Positions 8,981 through 16,903 of a DNA stretch of 64,000 nt are shown here, in pieces. This stretch comes from Lysobacter ciconiae. Lineage in GTDB: Bacteria > Pseudomonadota > Gammaproteobacteria > Xanthomonadales > Xanthomonadaceae. Within the stretch, counting starts at the first letter, position 1. The number at the start of each line of letters is the position of its first letter. The translations under genes and the position numbers were made by a program. Location of the stretch: the NCBI RefSeq assembly GCF_015209725.1, contig NZ_CP063656.1, positions 496,001 through 560,000 of the forward strand, read 5' to 3'. The notes below the pieces were generated by a model. It had not been told where the DNA came from. It saw only the letters and a program-made list of their open reading frames with translations, and searched no databases.

Positions 8981-10090
8981 ATGCCCGAGTTCACCGCCAC
9001 CGACCACCTGATGATGACGCGCGCGCTGCGCCTGGCCGAGCGCGGCGCCTACACCACCCGGCCCAACCCGATGGTCGGCTGCGTCATCGTCAAGGGCGAC
9101 GAGGTGGTCGGCGAGGGCTGGCACCAGCGCGCCGGCGAAGGCCATGCCGAGGTGCTGGCCCTGCAGGAGGCCGGCAAGCGGGCCAAGGGTGCAACCGTGT
9201 ACGTGACGCTGGAGCCGTGCGCGCATACCGGCAGTACGGGCCCGTGCGCGGATGCCTTGATCGCCGCCGGTGTGTCGCGCGTGGTCGCGGCGATGCGCGA
9301 CCCGTTCCCACAGGTCGACGGTGCGGGCTTCGAGCGCCTGCGCGAGGCCGGCATCGAGGTCGCGGAAGGCCTGATGGAAGACCAGGCGCGCGCGCTCAAC
9401 CGCGGCTACCTGTCGCGACTGGGCCGGGGCCGGCCGTGGGTCCGGATCAAGCTGGCGGCGAGCATGGACGGACGCACCGCGCTGGCCAACGGCGAGTCGA
9501 AATGGATCAGCGGACCGGCCTCGCGCAATGACGTGCAGCACTGGCGCGCCCGCGCCGGGGCCATCCTCACCGGCGCCGGCACGGTGCTGGCCGATGACCC
9601 GTCGCTGACGGTGCGACTGGACGAGGACATCGCGTTCGTACCGCCCCTGCGCGTGGTGCTGGATCCCGGCTTGGCGACCATCGCGCGCGGCAAGGTGCGC
9701 GAGGGCGATGCACCGACGCTGTACATCCACGCTCCCGACACCAAGCTCGCTCGCGGCATCAGCGCGCAGCTGGCGGTGGTGCCGGTGAAAGCGGGCCGCT
9801 TTGATCTGGCGGCGGTGCTCAAGCTGCTCGCCGATCGGGGCATCAACGAGGTGATGGTCGAAGCGGGCGCCACGCTGGCGGCCGCCTTCCTGGAGGCCGG
9901 ACTGGCCGATGAGGTCCTGCTGTACGTCGCGCCGGTCCTGCTGGGCTCGAACGCGCGACCGCTGTTCGACGGCCTCAACGTCGACCACATGGACCAGGTG
10001 ATGCGCATGGAGACGGTCGAGACCCGGCTGCTGGGTGAGGACATCCGGGTGCTGCTGCGTCCGCGCCCGTCAGGGGCGCGTCCAGGCTAG
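8981..10090 (+). CDS. ribD: Bifunctional riboflavin deaminase/reductase
   Basis: This enzyme carries out the second and third steps of riboflavin synthesis: deamination of the pyrimidine from GTP ring opening, then reduction of its ribosyl side chain. The N-terminal deaminase has the zinc site H55-A-E57 and PC80-A-x7-C89. The C-terminal reductase begins VRIKLAASMDGRTALANGESKW (split: VRIKLAASMDG then RTALANG). ATG 8981 is preferred, with AGGA at 8967-8970; in-frame TTG 8978 and GTG 8975 are alternatives. Length is 369 residues. It is not part of the riboswitch-controlled ribE cluster 3.5 kb away. Its stop codon overlaps the stop of the convergent oxidoreductase gene in a shared CTAG. Confidence 0.96.
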   Translation: MPEFTATDHLMMTRALRLAERGAYTTRPNPMVGCVIVKGDEVVGEGWHQRAGEGHAEVLALQEAGKRAKGATVYVTLEPCAHTGSTGPCADALIAAGVSRVVAAMRDPFPQVDGAGFERLREAGIEVAEGLMEDQARALNRGYLSRLGRGRPWVRIKLAASMDGRTALANGESKWISGPASRNDVQHWRARAGAILTGAGTVLADDPSLTVRLDEDIAFVPPLRVVLDPGLATIARGKVREGDAPTLYIHAPDTKLARGISAQLAVVPVKAGRFDLAAVLKLLADRGINEVMVEAGATLAAAFLEAGLADEVLLYVAPVLLGSNARPLFDGLNVDHMDQVMRMETVETRLLGEDIRVLLRPRPSGARPG

Positions 10091-11505
10091 CCCAGCGCCC
10101 AGTCGATCGCCGGGCGGCACAGCGGCAGGTCGGGTTGCTCGCGGCGCTTGCTCAAGGCGCGGCGGGCCGACTGCAGGGCGGTGCGCAGGCCTTCCTCCAC
10201 CGTCGGGTGGTAGAAGGGCAGGTGCAGCATCGTATCGACGGTCATCTCCTGCTGGATCGCCCAGGCGAGCAGGTGCAGCAGGTGCTCGGCGTCGGGTGCG
10301 ACCGCCTCCGCTCCCAGGATCCGGGCGTTGCCGGCGTCGACGTAGATGTGCAGCACTCCGGCGTTGCGCCCGGCCATCACCGCGCGGCCCTGGCGGCTGT
10401 AGTCGATCTTGCCGACCACGACGCCGGACTCCGGCAACTCGCTGTAGGACAGCCCGGCCTGGCCGGCACCCGGTTCGGTAAAAACGATGCCCAGCGGTGC
10501 GCGACGCATCAGGCAATCGGCTTCGGGATGCAGCGCGTGGTAAGCGGCGATGCGTCCCTCATCGGCAGCCTCGTGCAGCAGCGGGCGCTGTCCGCTCACA
10601 TCGCCGGCGATGTAGACCGGCAGGTCGCCCACCTGCAAGGTTTTGGGATTGAAGGCCGGCATGCCGCGCTCGTCGAGTTCGACGCCGAGGGTGTCCAGGC
10701 CGAGACCCTCGATGTTGGGTTGCCGGCCGATTGCCGCGAGCACCCAGTCCACGACGACGCTCCGTTTGCCATCGTCGATCACCGCCCCATTTCCGTCAGC
10801 GCGCACCGACATCTCCACGTCGGTGCTGATCGACATCTGTTGGCCGAGCGCGGCCAGCAGGCTGGCGTTGACCTCGGGATCCTTCAGCCCGGCGATCTGG
10901 CCGCCCTTGGTGAACCCGTGGACCTCGCACCCCAGCTGCGCGAATGCCTGCGCCAGCTCGACGCCGATCGGGCCTAGCCCGACCACACCCAGGCGCTGAC
11001 CGGGCGACACCAGTTCAAACACCTCGTCGGAGGTGACCAGCCTGTCGCCGATGGCGCGCCATGCGTCGGGCACGATCGGGCGGGTACCGGTGGCGATGAT
11101 CACGGCGTCGGCGTGGATCATCTCGCCGTCGACCTCCAGCGTGTTGGCATCGATGAAGCGCGCCTTGCCGCGGATGCTGCGATCGCCCAGGTCCTGGGCG
11201 ATCTGGATCGAGCCGGCAGTGAAGCGGTCGCGCAGCGTGCGCACGTGCGCCATGACGATTTGCAGATCCGGCTTCAGGCCTCTGGTGCCGTCGATGCCGA
11301 CCGTGCCAAGCCAGTCCTTGCGCGCGTAGGTGTGGGCGACCTCGATCAGCGCCTTGGACGGCATGCAGCCGACCCGCGCGCAGGTGGTGCCGTAGGGGCC
11401 GTGGTTGATCAGCAGCACGTCGTCGGTGTAGCGCTGGGCCTCCTTGAGCGCTGTCAGGCCGGCAGTCCCGGCGCCGAGGATCGCGATGCGGACGCGTCGT
11501 GTCAT
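10087..11505 (-). CDS. Dihydrolipoyl dehydrogenase-like flavoprotein disulfide reductase
   Basis: A 472-residue class I pyridine nucleotide-disulfide oxidoreductase. The FAD site is GAGTAG at residues 11-16, the redox disulfide is C42-A-R-V-G-C47, the NAD(P) site is GLGPIGVELA near residue 175, and the catalytic HPTVEE pair lies near the C-terminus. In lipoamide dehydrogenase of the pyruvate or 2-oxoglutarate complexes the disulfide motif is GGTCLNVGCIPSK; here it is GTTCARVGCMPSK. No E1 or E2 gene is nearby. It therefore has a full catalytic set but may act on another disulfide or as an NAD(P)H-dependent reductase. The gene stands alone, convergent with ribD and divergent from the dksA-like gene. 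Confidence 0.85.
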   Translation of the reverse strand: MTRRVRIAILGAGTAGLTALKEAQRYTDDVLLINHGPYGTTCARVGCMPSKALIEVAHTYARKDWLGTVGIDGTRGLKPDLQIVMAHVRTLRDRFTAGSIQIAQDLGDRSIRGKARFIDANTLEVDGEMIHADAVIIATGTRPIVPDAWRAIGDRLVTSDEVFELVSPGQRLGVVGLGPIGVELAQAFAQLGCEVHGFTKGGQIAGLKDPEVNASLLAALGQQMSISTDVEMSVRADGNGAVIDDGKRSVVVDWVLAAIGRQPNIEGLGLDTLGVELDERGMPAFNPKTLQVGDLPVYIAGDVSGQRPLLHEAADEGRIAAYHALHPEADCLMRRAPLGIVFTEPGAGQAGLSYSELPESGVVVGKIDYSRQGRAVMAGRNAGVLHIYVDAGNARILGAEAVAPDAEHLLHLLAWAIQQEMTVDTMLHLPFYHPTVEEGLRTALQSARRALSKRREQPDLPLCRPAIDWALG

Positions 11506-11691
11506 GTTGGGGCTCCCTTGAACGGTTGGCCGGCCAGTATGACGGTCCGTCGATGAGCCATCGGTCGAGGGAGTGCCTCACAGGACGGGTTTCGGGGTTC
11601 GCTATGCTCGGGGACCGCGATCCGCCGCCGTGATCGCATCCACCACCCGGCAAGGTCCGTCTGCGACCGCGCCGGGGACAGGAGCCGAACC

Positions 11692-12072
11692 ATGACGAGT
11701 CTGGCCAGTAGCCAGCGCGAGCACCTCGCAAAAATGATGGACGAGCGTGAGCCGGTGCTGCGCGAGGAAATCCGCGCCGGACTCAGGCGCATGCGCGTGG
11801 AGGGCTACGACGAGTTGCTGTCCGGCACCTCCGACGCCGGTGATGAGTCGCTGGCCTCGCTGGTGACCGACATCAACAACGCCGACGCCAAGCGCGACGC
11901 GGTCGAGCTGCAGGACATTTTCGCGGCCCGCGCGCGCATGGCTGACGGCACCTACGGGATCTGCATCGACTGCGACGTGGCGATTCCGTACGAGCGCCTC
12001 GAGGCCTATCCGACGGCCAAGCGCTGCCTTGCGTGCCAGCAGGTCCACGAAGCCAAGCGGGCGCAGCGCTGA
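11692..12072 (+). CDS. Small DksA/TraR-family zinc-finger protein
   Basis: A 126-residue protein with a helical coiled-coil N-terminal half and a C4 zinc finger (C91-x2-C94, C112-x2-C115). Proteins of this family enter the RNA polymerase secondary channel and tune promoters, often together with ppGpp. E. coli DksA has 151 residues and a D-x-x-D-x-A tip; here the likely tip reads D48-A-G-D51-E-S53, with serine in place of alanine, and the N-terminal region is shorter. It may be a secondary DksA. A TATGCT hexamer at 11603-11608 could be a -10 box. It is followed by the riboflavin operon, which has its own riboswitch, so the two are probably separate units. Confidence 0.88.
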   Translation: MTSLASSQREHLAKMMDEREPVLREEIRAGLRRMRVEGYDELLSGTSDAGDESLASLVTDINNADAKRDAVELQDIFAARARMADGTYGICIDCDVAIPYERLEAYPTAKRCLACQQVHEAKRAQR

Positions 12073-12180
12073 CAAGCTGAGCGCCGCCCCGCGGGTTGCA
12101 CCGTTCCACCCCGCGCGGCGTCCCGGCGCTCGCCCACTGCTAGAATCGAACCGTCCTCGCATCCGCGAGGGCACACGTAA

Positions 12181-12358
12181 CGTCTTCAGGGCGGGGTGCG
12201 ATTCCCCACCGGCGGTAGGTCGCCGGCAGCCGGTCACCATGACCGATCGCCACGACAAGCCCGCGAGCGCTCCGGTACCGGCCAAGGCCGATGCAGGGGG
12301 TCAGCAGATCCGGTCCGATTCCGGAGCCGACGGTCACAGTCCGGATGAAAGAAGACGG
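12181..12358 (+). promoter_or_regulatory. FMN riboswitch (RFN element)
   Basis: The conserved RFN sequence is present. The P1 stem halves are CGTCTTCAGGGCGG at the start and GAAAGAAGACGG at the end. Between them are the conserved segments GATTCCCCACCGGCGGTA, AGCCGGTCACC-type and GACGGTCACAGTCCGGATGAA. An unusually long variable arm occupies about 12240-12330. FMN binding is known to lower expression of downstream riboflavin genes. A TAGAAT hexamer at 12141-12146 is a candidate -10 box for this transcript. A terminator hairpin and then ribE follow. Confidence 0.96.
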
Positions 12359-12383
12359 CTGCGCATGGCCCTGTGCCGTGCGC

Positions 12384-12406
12384 ACGCCATGCCTTGTGGC
12401 GTTTTT
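12384..12406 (+). terminator. Riboswitch expression-platform terminator
   Basis: A perfect 6-bp stem ACGCCA / TGGCGT with a 7-nt loop is followed directly by five Ts. It starts 26 nt after the closing stem of the FMN aptamer and 94 nt before ribE, the position expected of a transcription-terminating expression platform. Confidence 0.75.
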
Positions 12407-12434
12407 CGCAGACCTCCTACGCGGGAAACGATCC

Positions 12435-12500
12435 ATGTCCAGAGCTGCCTATTTCCTTCGCCGTCCCTGTTCCTGCGTTGTGCAGCGGGAGGCGCGCTGA
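12435..12500 (+). other. Possible 21-codon leader frame before ribE
   Basis: ATG 12435 opens a 21-codon frame (starting MSRAAYFLRRPCSC) whose TGA overlaps the ribE ATG as TGATG. The ribosome site is poor (GGGAAA only). If translated, it would couple termination of the leader to ribE initiation. Equally it may be a chance frame in the leader; the evidence is only the overlap geometry. Confidence 0.2.
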
Positions 12501-13114
12501 TGTTTACCGGCATCATTGAAGGCGTCGGCCGCATCGCGGCGCGCGAGGCCGTCGGCGGTGACGCCCGGCTCACCATCGAGGTCGGCTCGCTGGCGTTCGA
12601 CGCGGTGGCGCTGGGCGAGAGCATCGCCGTCAACGGCACCTGCCTGACCGTGGTCGAGTTTGACGCCGACTCCTTCCAGGCCGACGCATCCACCGAAACG
12701 CTCGCCCTGACCACCCTGGGCCGACTGGCCGTGGGCGCGCCAGTCAACCTGGAGCGTGCGATGCGTCCGACCGACCGGCTCGGCGGCCATATGGTCAGCG
12801 GTCACGTCGACGGCGTCGGCGCGGTCGCGGCGATCACCGACGATGGCCGCGCCCAGCGCTGGCGGTTCACCGCGCCGGCCGATCTGATGCGCTACATCGC
12901 GCGCAAGGGCTCGATCTGCGTGGACGGGGTCAGCCTGACGGTGAACGAGGTCGATGCGAGCGGTTTCGCGGTCGCCCTGGTCCCGCACACGGTCTCCCAC
13001 ACCGCCTTTGCCGCCACCCACGTGGGTGATGCGGTCAACCTGGAAATCGATCTGGTGGCGCGTTATGTCGAGCGCCTGCTGGGCCACGCCGATGCCAACG
13101 GAGCCACGTCATGA
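12500..13114 (+). CDS. ribE: Riboflavin synthase alpha chain
   Basis: This enzyme dismutates two 6,7-dimethyl-8-ribityllumazine molecules to riboflavin. It has 204 residues and two lumazine-binding repeats. The first starts MFTGIIEGVGRI and contains ESIAVNGTCLTV; the second has the matching SICVDGVSLTVNEV and TVSHTAF. The start ATG 12500 is fixed by the universal MFTGI N-terminus; an open frame continues upstream through the riboswitch but is not coding. It is the first gene of the riboswitch-controlled operon, and its TGA overlaps the ATG of the next gene (ATGA). Confidence 0.97.
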   Translation: MFTGIIEGVGRIAAREAVGGDARLTIEVGSLAFDAVALGESIAVNGTCLTVVEFDADSFQADASTETLALTTLGRLAVGAPVNLERAMRPTDRLGGHMVSGHVDGVGAVAAITDDGRAQRWRFTAPADLMRYIARKGSICVDGVSLTVNEVDASGFAVALVPHTVSHTAFAATHVGDAVNLEIDLVARYVERLLGHADANGATS

Positions 13115-14226
13115 GTTTCGCCCCCATCCCCGAACTGCTGGAAGAGATCCGCGCCGGCCGCATGGTCGTGATCGTCGATGACGAGGGCCGCGAGAACGAG
13201 GGCGACCTGATCATGGCCGCCGAGCTGGTCAAGCCGACCGACATCAACTTCATGGTCACCCACGCACGCGGCCTGGTCTGCCTGTCGTTGACCCGCGAGC
13301 GCTGCCGCCAGCTGGGCCTGCCGCCGATGGTCCGCGACAACACCTCCCAGCACCACACCAACTTCACCGTCAGCATCGAGGCCGCCGAGGGCGTCACCAC
13401 CGGCATCTCGGCCTACGACCGCGCACACACGGTGCGTACCGCAGTGCGGCCGGACGCCTCGGCCAGCGACCTCAACCAGCCCGGCCACATCTTCCCGTTG
13501 CAGGCCCAGCCCGGCGGCGTGCTCAGCCGCGCCGGCCACACCGAGGCGGCCGCCGATCTGGCGATGATGGCGGGCATGGAGCCGGCCGGGGTGCTGGTGG
13601 AGATCCTCAACGCCGACGGCACCATGGCCCGCCGCCCGGAGCTGGAGGTGTTCGCCGCCGAGCACGGCCTGAAGATCGGCTCCATCGAGGACCTGATCCG
13701 CTACCGGCTGGAAACCGAGCACACCGTGGAGCGCGTCGATTCGCGCACGATCGAGACCGAGCACGGCCTGTTCCAGCTGATGAGCTACCGCGACCGGCTG
13801 AGCCATGGCCTGCATTTCGCACTGACCCTGGGCGAGGCGGATCCGTCAGTGCCCACGCTGGTGCGCGTGCAGGTGCAGAATCCGCTCGCCGACGGGCTGC
13901 GCTGGCGTCGCCCGGACTTCGGTCCGGCCGTCGGCGACGTGCTTGCCGCGATCGCCGCGGCGGGTCGCGGTGCGCTGGTGTTGCTGGAGGATCGCGCCGA
14001 CACCGACGCCTTGCTCGCGCGCATCCGCCATGCCGCCGACCAGGCGCCGCCGCCGGCCAGCGAGGGCGAGACGCTGCACGAGTGGCGTCGCAACGGCGCC
14101 GGCAGCCAGATCCTCGCCGACCTGGGGCTGGGCCGGCTGCGGGTGATGGGCACGCCGCGCAAGCAGGTCGGCCTGGCCGGCTTCGGCCTGGAGGTGGTCG
14201 AGTACGTCGACGCCGGGCCGCGCTAA
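13111..14226 (+). CDS. ribB: 3,4-dihydroxy-2-butanone-4-phosphate synthase with degenerate GTP cyclohydrolase II domain (RibBX type)
   Basis: The N-terminal 205 residues are a complete RibB, which makes the four-carbon precursor of riboflavin from ribulose 5-phosphate. It has the acidic active-site loop DDEGRENEGDLI (24-35), GISAYDRAHTV, and the GHIFPLQAQPGGVL and RAGHTEAAADL motifs. The C-terminal 160 residues align in position with GTP cyclohydrolase II, but the zinc-cysteine segment (in RibA of the form C-x10-C-x-C) is missing; the site reads VRVQVQNPLADGLRW. The domain therefore should not hydrolyse GTP. This matches the RibBX group of Proteobacteria, where a separate RibA supplies that step; no ribA lies in this window. 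Length is 371 residues. Confidence 0.9.
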   Translation: MSFAPIPELLEEIRAGRMVVIVDDEGRENEGDLIMAAELVKPTDINFMVTHARGLVCLSLTRERCRQLGLPPMVRDNTSQHHTNFTVSIEAAEGVTTGISAYDRAHTVRTAVRPDASASDLNQPGHIFPLQAQPGGVLSRAGHTEAAADLAMMAGMEPAGVLVEILNADGTMARRPELEVFAAEHGLKIGSIEDLIRYRLETEHTVERVDSRTIETEHGLFQLMSYRDRLSHGLHFALTLGEADPSVPTLVRVQVQNPLADGLRWRRPDFGPAVGDVLAAIAAAGRGALVLLEDRADTDALLARIRHAADQAPPPASEGETLHEWRRNGAGSQILADLGLGRLRVMGTPRKQVGLAGFGLEVVEYVDAGPR

Positions 14227-14295
14227 CCCGGCGCGCGCTAAACTGTCCGGTCGCGCAACAGCGCGATGCCGCTTACCTACAAGGCGTTCGTTCCC

Positions 14296-14763
14296 ATGTC
14301 CCATATCGAAGGCGATCTGCGCAGCCCCGACGGCGCGCGTTTCGCGATCATCGCCAGCCGCTGGAATCCCCGCATCACCGACAGCCTGGTCGAGGCGGCG
14401 CGCAAGGCGTTTGCCGAGCACGGCGTCACCGAGGAAGCCATCGACGTGGTGCGGGTGCCCGGCGCGTGGGAGATCCCGGTCACTGCGCGGCAGCTCGCCA
14501 CCGCCGGCAAACATGTGGCGATCGTGGCCCTGGGCTGCGTGGTGCGCGGCGACACGCGCCACTACGAGCAGGTCGCCGATGGCTGCTCGGAAGGCCTGAT
14601 GCGCGTCGCGCTGGATACCGGCGTGCCGGTCTGCAACGGCGTGCTGGCGGTCGAACGGCATGAGGATGCGCAGGCACGCGCCGGCGGCAACCACGGCAAC
14701 AAGGGCGAGGAAGTGGCAATGGCAGCGCTGGAAATGAGCAACCTGATGGAGCGCCTGGCATGA
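14296..14763 (+). CDS. ribH: 6,7-dimethyl-8-ribityllumazine synthase
   Basis: This enzyme condenses the ribityl pyrimidine with dihydroxybutanone phosphate and usually forms 60-mer shells or pentamers. The 155-residue length is typical. Motifs seen are RFAIIASRWNPRITDSLV, the phosphate/substrate segment VPGAWEIPV, and VALGCVVRGDTRHYEQVA with the catalytic histidine region. ATG 14296 gives the normal N-terminus. A TAAACT at 14239-14244 in the 69-nt gap after ribBX is a weak candidate for an internal -10 box. The stop overlaps the nusB start (ATGA). Confidence 0.96.
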   Translation: MSHIEGDLRSPDGARFAIIASRWNPRITDSLVEAARKAFAEHGVTEEAIDVVRVPGAWEIPVTARQLATAGKHVAIVALGCVVRGDTRHYEQVADGCSEGLMRVALDTGVPVCNGVLAVERHEDAQARAGGNHGNKGEEVAMAALEMSNLMERLA

Positions 14764-15221
14764 ACCAGCGTCGACGCCCCGGTGGCATCGATCCGATCGG
14801 GCGCTCGCGCGCGCGCCGGCGTGCGCTGCAGGCACTTTACGCGTGGCAGATGTCGGGCTCCCGCGCCAACGAGATCGTCAGCCAGTTCGCCCATGAACAG
14901 GCCCGCGAGGTCGCCGACCTGGCGTACTTCGAGGACCTCGTGCATGGCGTAGCCAAGCACCGCGCGGAGCTCGACGACAGCCTGGCGCCTTTCCTGGACC
15001 GGGAGATCGGCCTGGTCGACGCCATCGAACTGGCCGTGCTCCGGATCGCGGCCTATGAGCTGCAGCACCGCCCCGACGTGCCCTACCGCGTGGTCATCAA
15101 CGAGGCGATCGAGTCGGTCAAGCGCTTCGGCGCCGAGCACGGCCACACCTACGTCAATGGCGTGCTCGACCATGCCGCCGCGCAGTGGCGTGCGGTGGAA
15201 GTCGGCGCGTCCCGGCGCTGA
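14760..15221 (+). CDS. nusB: Transcription antitermination factor NusB
   Basis: A 153-residue all-helical RNA-binding protein. NusB forms a dimer with NusE (ribosomal protein S10) on the boxA RNA of rRNA leaders and helps form the antitermination complex. Conserved segments are RRRALQALYAWQM near the N-terminus and YRVVINEAIESVKRFG near the C-terminus. It overlaps ribH by 4 nt and precedes thiL, the widespread ribH-nusB-thiL order. Its partner gene rpsJ is at 56664 in this window. Confidence 0.96.
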   Translation: MNQRRRPGGIDPIGRSRARRRALQALYAWQMSGSRANEIVSQFAHEQAREVADLAYFEDLVHGVAKHRAELDDSLAPFLDREIGLVDAIELAVLRIAAYELQHRPDVPYRVVINEAIESVKRFGAEHGHTYVNGVLDHAAAQWRAVEVGASRR

Positions 15222-15281
15222 GCCGGGCATCGCCGCGCACGCAGGCCGGTCAGCCCGTCCGCATCGGAACGAGGAGGGCGC

Positions 15282-16265
15282 ATGGCCGAGTTCGACCTGA
15301 TTGAGCGGATCCGCTCGCGCGCGCCTTCCCGCGCGGACGTGGTGCTGGGCATCGGCGATGACGCGGCGGTGGTGCGGGTGCCGGCGGACCGCGAGCTGGT
15401 CATCTGCACCGACACGCTCAATGCCGGCGTGCATTTCCCGCTGCACACCGCGCCGTTCGATATCGGCTGGAAGGCGCTGGCGGTAAACCTGTCCGATCTT
15501 GCCGCCATGGGCGCGCAGCCTGCCTGGTGCACGCTGTCACTGTCGATTCCCGGCGATGATCCGGTCTGGCTGGACAGCTTCCTGGACGGTTTCCTGGCCC
15601 TTGCCGGACAACACGCAATCGCGCTGATTGGCGGCGACACCACGCGCGGACCGCTCTCGATCGGCGTGACCGTGCACGGATTGTTGGAGCCGGGCCGCGC
15701 CCTGCGGCGCAGCGGTGCGCAGCTGGGGGACGACATCTGGGTCAGCTGCACCCTGGGCGACGCCGCGGCCGCGCTTGTGCTGATGGGCAAAGCCGATGCC
15801 GGTGCGATTGCAGGCGGGGACACGAACGCCAGTCCCCTGGCCGAGCTGCGCGAGCGTCTGGACCGGCCGCAGCCGCGCGTGGCGCTTGGCCTGGGGCTGG
15901 TCGGGGTCGCCCACGCGGCGATCGATATCTCCGACGGCCTGTGGTCCGACCTCGGCCACGTGTGCAAGGCAAGCGGGCTGGGCGCCGTGCTCGAGGTGGA
16001 TGCACTGCCGGCCTCGCCGGCCCTGGCGCTGGGGTTCGACACCACGGCCCGCCGCACGCTGCAGGCATCCGGTGGCGACGATTACGAGCTGTGTTTCACC
16101 GCACCGGCGGGCGCCCGCGCGCAGATTGAAGCGATCGCGGTGCAGACCGGCACGCCAGTGACCCGTATCGGCCGAATGGTCGCAGGCACCCAGGTGGCCG
16201 GCGTCGACGCCGACGATGCTCCCTGGGTGCCCGAACGCACGGGTTGGGTGCATTTCTCCGACTGA
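15282..16265 (+). CDS. thiL: Thiamine-monophosphate kinase
   Basis: This enzyme phosphorylates thiamine monophosphate to thiamine diphosphate. It is a 327-residue member of the PurM/ThiL fold. The nucleotide and metal residues lie in LGIGDDAAVV (22-31), VICTDTLNAGVHF and VNLSDLAAMGA; the C-terminal part has AIDISDGLWSDLGH and GGDDYELCF. GAGGAGG lies 4-5 nt before ATG 15282. A 60-nt gap follows nusB, so it is probably still in the rib-nusB operon. It faces the convergent asparaginase-like gene. Confidence 0.96.
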   Translation: MAEFDLIERIRSRAPSRADVVLGIGDDAAVVRVPADRELVICTDTLNAGVHFPLHTAPFDIGWKALAVNLSDLAAMGAQPAWCTLSLSIPGDDPVWLDSFLDGFLALAGQHAIALIGGDTTRGPLSIGVTVHGLLEPGRALRRSGAQLGDDIWVSCTLGDAAAALVLMGKADAGAIAGGDTNASPLAELRERLDRPQPRVALGLGLVGVAHAAIDISDGLWSDLGHVCKASGLGAVLEVDALPASPALALGFDTTARRTLQASGGDDYELCFTAPAGARAQIEAIAVQTGTPVTRIGRMVAGTQVAGVDADDAPWVPERTGWVHFSD

Positions 16266-16298
16266 ATCGGCGCGGCCGATGCGGTCTCGCTCAAACGC

Positions 16299-16784
16299 TC
16301 AGAGCGGCTCGAAGCGGTTGGCGTCGACGTTCTTGCGCACGTGCGCGGGATCCCAGATGCGGCCGTTCATGGCGATGTGCACACCCCCGGGCAGCGACTG
16401 CACCGCGCCCACGGCGGTACCGATGTTGAACACCGCATCGGAGCCGTGGAAGCGCGCCGGGTTGAGGGCGCCGGTCAACACAATCGTCTTGCCCTCGATG
16501 CCGGCCAGGACCTTGGCCGTTTCCACCATCGAATCGGTGCCGTGGGTCACCAGCACGTGGCGGAGGTCCTGCGCGGCGATGGTCGCGCGGATCAGTTCGC
16601 GGTCGCCGTCGTCCAGGTGCAGGGAATCCTTGCGCAGGATCGGGATGACGCGGTAGCGGAAAGCCACGCCCAGCTCCTCCAGGATGCGGCCGATCTGCGG
16701 CTCGCCGATCTGGTAGTCCGACTTGTCATCGAAGTAGATCTTGTCGATGGTGCCGCCGGTGGTGACGATGCAGAGCTGGTCCAT
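16299..16784 (-). CDS. Single-domain asparaginase-like protein
   Basis: A 161-residue protein that corresponds only to the N-terminal (catalytic) domain of L-asparaginase I/II. It keeps the nucleophile motif VTTGGTIDKIY (7-17) and the second motif THGTDSMVETA near residue 81 with the paired Thr and Asp. The C-terminal domain that completes the active-site edge and dimer in normal asparaginases (about 330 residues) is absent, yet nothing looks broken: the frame closes normally after ANRFEPL. Such short forms occur intact in several Proteobacteria. The start at 16784 removes a 33-residue extension that lacks family similarity. Amidohydrolase activity is an inference. Confidence 0.8.
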   Translation of the reverse strand: MDQLCIVTTGGTIDKIYFDDKSDYQIGEPQIGRILEELGVAFRYRVIPILRKDSLHLDDGDRELIRATIAAQDLRHVLVTHGTDSMVETAKVLAGIEGKTIVLTGALNPARFHGSDAVFNIGTAVGAVQSLPGGVHIAMNGRIWDPAHVRKNVDANRFEPL

Positions 16785-16903
16785 GGAGCGTCCGGGCTGG
16801 AGGGGACCGCCAATTATAGGCGCGTCCAGCCGCACTCCCGACCGGCCGCATTCGGCCGGCTGCCGGCACTCAACCGGATCCACGCGCCGCGCCGGTCAGG
16901 ACG

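Noticed and set aside
12029..12499. In-frame upstream extension of ribE through the FMN riboswitch.
   Set aside because: The riboswitch is an RNA structure with its own terminator, and the family N-terminus MFTGI fixes the start at 12500.
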